From Alcanivorax sp. (GTDB taxonomy: Bacteria; Pseudomonadota; Gammaproteobacteria; Pseudomonadales; Alcanivoracaceae), in the NCBI RefSeq assembly GCF_002733835.1, contig NZ_NVWY01000012.1, forward strand, positions 1 through 64,000: a stretch of DNA of 64,000 nucleotides. Direction: 5' to 3'. A program made the position numbers and the translations under genes. Numbering within the stretch: position 1 is the first letter of the stretch; every line of letters begins with the position of its first letter. Shown piece by piece: positions 59,617 to 64,000 of the stretch. The notes under the pieces were generated by a model, which worked only from the letters and a program-made list of their open reading frames with translations, was not told the DNA's origin and ran no database searches.

Positions 59617-60302
59617 AGCGTCGGCAACTCCATCGAATTTAATCTAACAACATCTTTATAAGTATCCATACTCTGCCAGAAACCCTTATGGAAATATGCA
59701 CCAAGCTCCCCTTTGTCAACAAGGGAAGGCAGCACATCAGTTTCAAAATCACTGTCTAAATCAAGTTTCTTTAAAACCTCGGTCGAAATCACAAAGAAAC
59801 CACCATTTATCAGCTGAGGCATCATCGGCTTTTCGATAAAAGAAATGACAGAGGCACTATCATCAACATCTAGTAAACCGAACGGCAGCCGGGGCTGTAC
59901 GGCGGTCAAAGTCACACCTTTACCAGAAGAAATATGCTGGTCTACCAAGGCATCGACGTTCAGATTGGCGATTCCATCTCCATATGTAGCCAAGACGTTT
60001 TTCTCATTTTTAAATAAATGCGATGCAATAGCCAAGCGACCACCTGTAGGAGTATCCTCCCCCGTCTGAAGCACCTTTATTAAAACGCTGCCACCCTTAT
60101 ATCGATCAGCAAACTGCCGAAAAGCCAGTTCATTTGCTCCAACCAACAATACAAACTCAGACACCCCATAAAGACAATAATGATGAATTATATGTTCAAG
60201 GATAGGCTTGCCCTGTACTTCCACTAATGGCTTTGGGGTATTCCCAAAGCAGCCTTTCATACGCAGCCCTTGTCCACCACATAAAATCACTGCTTTCATC
60301 AT
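59613..60302 (-). CDS. Nucleotidyltransferase, glucose-1-phosphate cytidylyltransferase-like (RfbF)
   Basis: A 229-residue NTP-transferase with AVILCGGQGLRMKG, TPKPLVEVQGKPILEHII and ATYGDGIANLNVDALVDQH, followed by LINGGFFVISTEVL and KGFWQSMDTYKDVVRL. This series matches RfbF, which makes CDP-glucose from CTP and glucose-1-phosphate. It is slightly shorter than RfbF (about 257). Its start overlaps the upstream flavoprotein gene as ATGA. With the RfbG-like gene it implies a CDP-4-keto-6-deoxyhexose. Confidence 0.85.
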   Translation of the reverse strand: MMKAVILCGGQGLRMKGCFGNTPKPLVEVQGKPILEHIIHHYCLYGVSEFVLLVGANELAFRQFADRYKGGSVLIKVLQTGEDTPTGGRLAIASHLFKNEKNVLATYGDGIANLNVDALVDQHISSGKGVTLTAVQPRLPFGLLDVDDSASVISFIEKPMMPQLINGGFFVISTEVLKKLDLDSDFETDVLPSLVDKGELGAYFHKGFWQSMDTYKDVVRLNSMELPTL

Positions 60303-61375
60303 CTTTTCTCTGAATCTACCAATGACATGGATGCGCGCATTGCCTGACTATTAAGCCGTGCCGCGAACAAAGGGTAGGAAACGCCTAACGTGGGGTAAAT
60401 AAGCCTAGAGAAAGCTCTATTTAGACCGCATCTACGTAGATACCTAGAGGAGGTAGCACGATAATTATTCACAACATCGCCCCCTATCAGTACTGATTTA
60501 GCGGCAAGCTGCCCCGTAAGTATTGCACCATAAATACCTTCACCACTTGAGGCATAAGTAAACCCTCCTGCATCACCGACAAACAAAACTCTTCCGCTGC
60601 CCATACTTTTCTTTGAGCATGAAATTGCGATGGGGAAGCCACGAATATCCGAAAGATTTACCTCTCCCAACGAAATCTGAGCATATTGCTTAAGGGCTGG
60701 ACGATTTACAAATCGGGAATGGCGACTATTCCAGGAATACAAACCAACGTTGTAGTGATCCCCTTTTGGAAATACCCAGCCATACCCTCCAGGAGAAAAA
60801 CCGAAATCAACTTTTGTTCTAATTTCTTGAGTATTAACTTCGTTCGCATCAACGTCGGCTTCAATAGCTACCCCAAAAGCCCCCTTCGGTCGACCGGAGA
60901 TCAAACGCCGTATAGTACTCCCCGCACCATCCGCCGCAACCAGGTAGTTGCCCTTAATTCTGAGGCCAGGATAGATTAGCTCAACAGCATCCCTACGAAG
61001 CTCAATTCCACTAATTTCTGGTAGTACAAAGTACTGACATTCGGTACTCAATGCTGCTTCGATCCCAAGACTATCGAACTCGGCTCGTTTAGTCATTAAT
61101 GCGATTGGCTCTTCCGCTTTAATGATAACCGGCTTTTTATCTTTATAGGACAGTCTCAGCTCGTTAACCTTTTCACGAACAACAGTAGTGAAGTCATAAT
61201 CAAGTAAACGCACGGCTCCAGCGGAAAGTCCACCAGCGCAAGGCTTGCTTCTTGGGAATCGTGTTTTTTCGATCAATGCTACGCGAGCACCACCTGCTGT
61301 GAGTGTACGTACAGAAGCCACACCCGCTGGCCCGCCTCCGACAACTATCACGTCTACCTTTACAGATTTTGTCAC
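60299..61375 (-). CDS. FAD-dependent oxidoreductase of the geranylgeranyl reductase family
   Basis: A 358-residue flavoprotein. The FAD motif is VIVVGGGPAGVASVRTL, followed by FPRSKPCAGGLSAGAVRLL with the Cys typical of geranylgeranyl reductases. GGYGWVFPKGDHYNVGLY and VLFVGDAGGFTYASSGEGIY complete the family pattern. Members reduce isoprenoid chains or halogenate or oxidise small molecules. Inside a glycan locus it might saturate the polyprenyl carrier or modify a lipid or sugar; this is inference. It starts at GTG (61375), 4 bp after the FkbM gene. Confidence 0.85.
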   Translation of the reverse strand: MTKSVKVDVIVVGGGPAGVASVRTLTAGGARVALIEKTRFPRSKPCAGGLSAGAVRLLDYDFTTVVREKVNELRLSYKDKKPVIIKAEEPIALMTKRAEFDSLGIEAALSTECQYFVLPEISGIELRRDAVELIYPGLRIKGNYLVAADGAGSTIRRLISGRPKGAFGVAIEADVDANEVNTQEIRTKVDFGFSPGGYGWVFPKGDHYNVGLYSWNSRHSRFVNRPALKQYAQISLGEVNLSDIRGFPIAISCSKKSMGSGRVLFVGDAGGFTYASSGEGIYGAILTGQLAAKSVLIGGDVVNNYRATSSRYLRRCGLNRAFSRLIYPTLGVSYPLFAARLNSQAMRASMSLVDSEKR

Positions 61376-61379
61376 GATA

Positions 61380-62120
61380 TCAATCCACTCGAATGAATTT
61401 CAAAATACTGTTCCCTGAAGTTTCAGGATACGCAGGGTGAGCACCTTCCTCATCAACCATCTCCATAAGAAAGCCATGTCTTTTGAAAACAGTGAGGAAT
61501 TCATCGAACGAGTATTTCTGCTTAACCCAGTGATGGTATTCGATAACAAAGGTTTTAACTTTTCTTAATTTCCCTGACTCTACAAGGCTCGATATCACAT
61601 TGCTTTCTCCGCCTTCAATATCAACCTTCATAAAGTCTACGCCATTATCCAAACAAGGCAGCTCAGCTGCAGCCATACTCTCTACAATAATACGCCTTCT
61701 TGCCAAAGCATTTTCAAAGGTCGAGCAGACGGGAATGTTTTCTAAAGAATCAGGGAAAACAAAAAAATCGGTGGAGCCCGTTGTATCCGTAATGGCCTTT
61801 TCCACAAGATCAATTCCGGTCAGACCGAGAAAATTGATATTTTTTCTTGCCACGCTGGCCGACAGAGGATCCGCTTCAAAAGTGACGATGCGACTATCAG
61901 GATATATTGTCTTAAAATAAAGAAGCCCAAGACCGATATTGGTACCACAGTCAACAATCAGTGGCGCCTCATGAGCACATTGAAATCTGTATATTTCCTT
62001 CTCAAAAATCTCTTTTATCAAGTAGGCATCCACACTAGGTGAGTACCTGCTATGAAAATGAATTTCCTCAATACAATTTGCCAATCTAGAGTTGATCAGC
62101 TGATAAAAACCGAGTTTCAT
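61380..62120 (-). CDS. FkbM-family SAM-dependent methyltransferase
   Basis: A 246-residue methyltransferase. The SAM-binding region is VDCGTNIGLGLLYFKTIYPD, then VTFEADPLSASVARKNI, and the FkbM mark is FMKVDIEGGESNVISSLVES. Such enzymes O-methylate sugars or natural products. It overlaps the upstream TylF gene as ATGA. It may place a methyl cap on a glycan chain or a sugar precursor. Confidence 0.87.
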   Translation of the reverse strand: MKLGFYQLINSRLANCIEEIHFHSRYSPSVDAYLIKEIFEKEIYRFQCAHEAPLIVDCGTNIGLGLLYFKTIYPDSRIVTFEADPLSASVARKNINFLGLTGIDLVEKAITDTTGSTDFFVFPDSLENIPVCSTFENALARRRIIVESMAAAELPCLDNGVDFMKVDIEGGESNVISSLVESGKLRKVKTFVIEYHHWVKQKYSFDEFLTVFKRHGFLMEMVDEEGAHPAYPETSGNSILKFIRVD

Positions 62121-62851
62121 TGGCGTTTCTTCATAATTAAGGAAAACGATGAAAAGCGGTTCATGTCTATAAATTCGGCTATGTCTTTTTCTAAAACAAA
62201 ATTGTCAACTGCTTGTCGGCAGTTCACCAAATTCAAATAATAATCATCCACAATAATGGTGCCACCTGGAACAACCCGATCATAAAACAGCCTCAGTGCA
62301 GACAATGTTGGCTCATAAAAATCCACATCAAGATGCAAGAGTGAAATCTTGTCTGGAACGATAGTATCGTTAGGATTAGTAATATCTCCTTTATGAAATA
62401 CTACCTTAGAGTTAAGACTAAACCTTTCGAGCAAGGAAACTGCACTTTCTTCATAACATTCGGAAACATGTTGCAGACCCAACGCATCAGAAAAACGTCG
62501 ATCTTCGGGCTGCGTGAGAGCCTCTGATCTACAGCCGTCGAAGGTATCATAAAGATGAAGCTCAGAGTCGATTCCATAGTCTTCCATAAGCGCCCGAAAG
62601 AACAAGGCCCCCCCGCCCTTCCATACCCCAACCTGCACCCAATTTCCTTCGCCACCAATCGCCCCCCTAATCTGATGTGAAGACAACATCTCCTCAAAGA
62701 AATCTCGAGTCAACAAAGTATGAGCGGGGAAACATCTGATCACTTCGGGCAGCTGCTCAAATGTAGATAACTCAGTAATATCCAGGGGATCAAGAAATGA
62801 AAGAATTTCTTGTGATCTAGCAAAGAACTTATCATTCACAGAATTCAGCAA
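62117..62851 (-). CDS. TylF/MycF-family O-methyltransferase
   Basis: A 244-residue methyltransferase with VQVGVWKGGGALFFRALMED as SAM-binding loop, LYDTFDGCRSEALT and LLHLDVDFYEPTLSALRLFY, followed by GGTIIVDDYY; the acidic residues fit the Mg-binding site of TylF/MycF. It would methylate a sugar hydroxyl. The start is TTG (62851), 7 nt after GGAGG, overlapping the upstream gene by 7 bp. With FkbM it gives two sugar-type methyltransferases side by side. Confidence 0.86.
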   Translation of the reverse strand: MLNSVNDKFFARSQEILSFLDPLDITELSTFEQLPEVIRCFPAHTLLTRDFFEEMLSSHQIRGAIGGEGNWVQVGVWKGGGALFFRALMEDYGIDSELHLYDTFDGCRSEALTQPEDRRFSDALGLQHVSECYEESAVSLLERFSLNSKVVFHKGDITNPNDTIVPDKISLLHLDVDFYEPTLSALRLFYDRVVPGGTIIVDDYYLNLVNCRQAVDNFVLEKDIAEFIDMNRFSSFSLIMKKRQ

Positions 62852-63672
62852 GAGAGCACCTCCCCCTGTTCAATCCGAGAGAGCATTGTCATTAATGCCA
62901 AAGAGTCCCGAAAATAGACAGGTTCACCAGGGGAGAAATAGTGAATAGTTCTCACCGGGCTATTCAAATATTTTCCTGGCGACACTGGAATAAAACCAAA
63001 TTTATCCCGAATGAAGTCGTGTAATGCAAGAAATTCTCCCCCCCCCGTCCTCCTTAGATAGTTTTCTGTTTTCGCCACAGAACTTATCGCCGCCAAAATT
63101 TTCTGCTTACCTTCAAATGTAGAATATTCAATCAAATCCACATCTGAATCATCAAGCTCCAGTGAAGCTCGGCAAAGCATGGTTTTGATATTCATCCTAT
63201 TCATGATGATATAATAGTTTTTCCCATAAGCGTGACTTGCCCCTACTTCATGGGCAAAATAATCATCAAACTGTTTAGGCTCCGTGACCAATCCGGGCTG
63301 GTCAATAGGTGGATTGATATCTTCTTTTACGCGCTGCCCATAGGTATAAAGCTGCCGCCCGGAGGGGCTCATTTTGAATACAAAGACAACCCCCATATTT
63401 GCGGGATTATAAACCTTTCCCTCTTCATATTTTTCGTAGGCATTACTAACCTCTTCAGAGAAAGGAAAGAATTCTTTCACAAGGGAAAAATCAACTTTTT
63501 TAAAAGCAGTCACATAAAACTTGGCGTTAATTAGTTTTGACCCGGCATAATTAACTGCCAAATAGCTGCAGAAAGGATAATCTTTCTGATAAAGCGTCTG
63601 AACACTCAATTTCAGATACCGAACGACTGATTCATTGTTAATAATTTTTAAAAAATCATCTAACATTGCCAT
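62845..63672 (-). CDS. Unrecognised cytoplasmic protein in the glycan locus
   Basis: I do not recognise this 275-residue protein. It has no signal peptide or membrane helix, alternates strands and helices, and is rich in Tyr and Phe (for example SYLAVNYAGSKLINAKFYV and VFVFKMSPSGRQLYTYGQR). No P-loop, Rossmann or PLP motif is visible. Its end overlaps the TylF gene by 7 bp, and it begins 9 bp after the SPASM gene, so all are probably one operon. A G9 run in the coding strand (63038-63046) encodes Gly-Gly near residue 210. It could be an enzyme acting between the SPASM protein and the methyltransferases. Confidence 0.7.
   Translation of the reverse strand: MAMLDDFLKIINNESVVRYLKLSVQTLYQKDYPFCSYLAVNYAGSKLINAKFYVTAFKKVDFSLVKEFFPFSEEVSNAYEKYEEGKVYNPANMGVVFVFKMSPSGRQLYTYGQRVKEDINPPIDQPGLVTEPKQFDDYFAHEVGASHAYGKNYYIIMNRMNIKTMLCRASLELDDSDVDLIEYSTFEGKQKILAAISSVAKTENYLRRTGGGEFLALHDFIRDKFGFIPVSPGKYLNSPVRTIHYFSPGEPVYFRDSLALMTMLSRIEQGEVLSC
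63038..63046. repeat. C9/G9 homopolymer inside the unrecognised gene
   Basis: Nine C on the plus strand are nine G in the coding strand, within the codons for TGGGEFLAL. This is the longest homopolymer seen inside a gene in the window and is prone to slippage. Confidence 0.85.
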
Positions 63673-63681
63673 ACTTATAAA

Positions 63682-64000
63682 TTACTTGGTAAGCACTAAT
63701 GGGGCTACAAGCTCTGAATTCCTAAAACCAGAAATCATACCGCACTCCTTATTGCAGGAGCGCATATATTTTCTTGCATTCTCAGCAGACGCTGAAAACC
63801 AGAAATCAGTTAGTCCAGTGGTCCGGCAATTACCCAGATACCCGACTTGCTTCAGCGTATGCATATAGGGGCAAAGCAAAAGTTCACCAGACTGTTCAAT
63901 AAAAATGATCTTCTCAAACGCGGCACAAACAGGGTATGTGTTTGTCGTACCATGATTGGCAACATAGAAGCGCATCCATAACCAGTCACCTTCTGGAACA
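63682..64000 (-). CDS. C-terminal part of a SPASM-domain protein (probably radical SAM), runs off the window
   Basis: Only the last 105 or so residues are present; the frame is still open at the right edge (it reads VPEGDWLWMRFYVANHG). The Cys pattern C-x12-G-x4-C (from VCAAFEKIIF to GELLLCPY), then GNCRT and CNKECGMI, matches the SPASM auxiliary iron-sulfur domain found at the end of many radical SAM enzymes. The catalytic CX3CX2C domain would lie beyond the window, so the radical SAM label is inferred. It is upstream of the unrecognised gene by 9 bp and is likely in the same operon. Confidence 0.7.
   Translation of the reverse strand, partial: VPEGDWLWMRFYVANHGTTNTYPVCAAFEKIIFIEQSGELLLCPYMHTLKQVGYLGNCRTTGLTDFWFSASAENARKYMRSCNKECGMISGFRNSELVAPLVLTK

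Overview
The window looks like a chromosomal segment of a gammaproteobacterium close to Alcanivorax or other marine hydrocarbon degraders. This is an inference from gene content: ScpA/ScpB/RluB next to a long-type TrpS, YbbA/YbbP divergent from TesA, PpsA divergent from its regulator PpsR, a PhaC-type synthase, a cytochrome P450, and many lipid-handling enzymes. I saw no rRNA, tRNA, prophage, transposase gene or CRISPR array. DNA is G+C-rich up to about 51.1 kb and clearly more A+T-rich beyond it.

Layout. 0.1-5.9 kb (minus strand): rluB-scpB-scpA, trpS, a YciO-type protein and a PHP phosphoesterase. 6.0-13.3 kb (mostly plus): membrane protein, YciI, YgiM-like SH3 protein, an outer-membrane-type protein (minus), YihG-like acyltransferase, a DUF349 protein and a DUF4442 protein. 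13.3-21.2 kb: DUF924 protein and tesA (minus), divergent from the ybbA-ybbP ABC exporter, then a Bcr/CflA-type exporter and a cation/proton antiporter. 21.3-28.5 kb (minus): a lipid-type acyltransferase, an AGPS-like flavoenzyme, a GlpD-like dehydrogenase, an FGGY kinase, a secreted protein and a MerR regulator; the first four suggest a glycerolipid, possibly ether-lipid, pathway. 28.6-37.2 kb: OmpA lipoprotein, ada-alkA alkylation repair pair, MFS exporter, patatin-like lipase, diiron ferritin-like oxygenase, two PaaI-type thioesterases and a PhaC-type synthase. 37.5-47.3 kb: two tandem secreted paralogues, DUF805, YkvA, an orphan ParA, a P450, glutathione reductase, an FMN glutamate-synthase-like protein, a lytic transglycosylase and a Rieske protein. 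47.4-51.1 kb: ppsA and ppsR.

51.3-64 kb is a surface-glycan locus that runs off the right edge. It begins with a divergent glucose-6-phosphate isomerase homologue. It holds rmlB-rmlA-wecE and a WecD-like acetyltransferase (a route to a dTDP-4-amino-4,6-dideoxy sugar), RfbF-like and RfbG-like proteins (a CDP-hexose route), a glycosyltransferase, an AspH-type hydroxylase, a geranylgeranyl-reductase-like flavoprotein, FkbM and TylF-type methyltransferases, a protein I do not recognise and the end of a SPASM protein. G/C homopolymer runs recur through it.

Non-coding features of note are a 272-bp nested inverted repeat in front of phaC with a partial relative at the left edge that supplies the stop codon of rluB, REP-like palindromes on both sides of ppsR, several long inverted repeats between genes, and a PHP gene whose metal-binding N-terminus lies upstream of any ATG, GTG or TTG.
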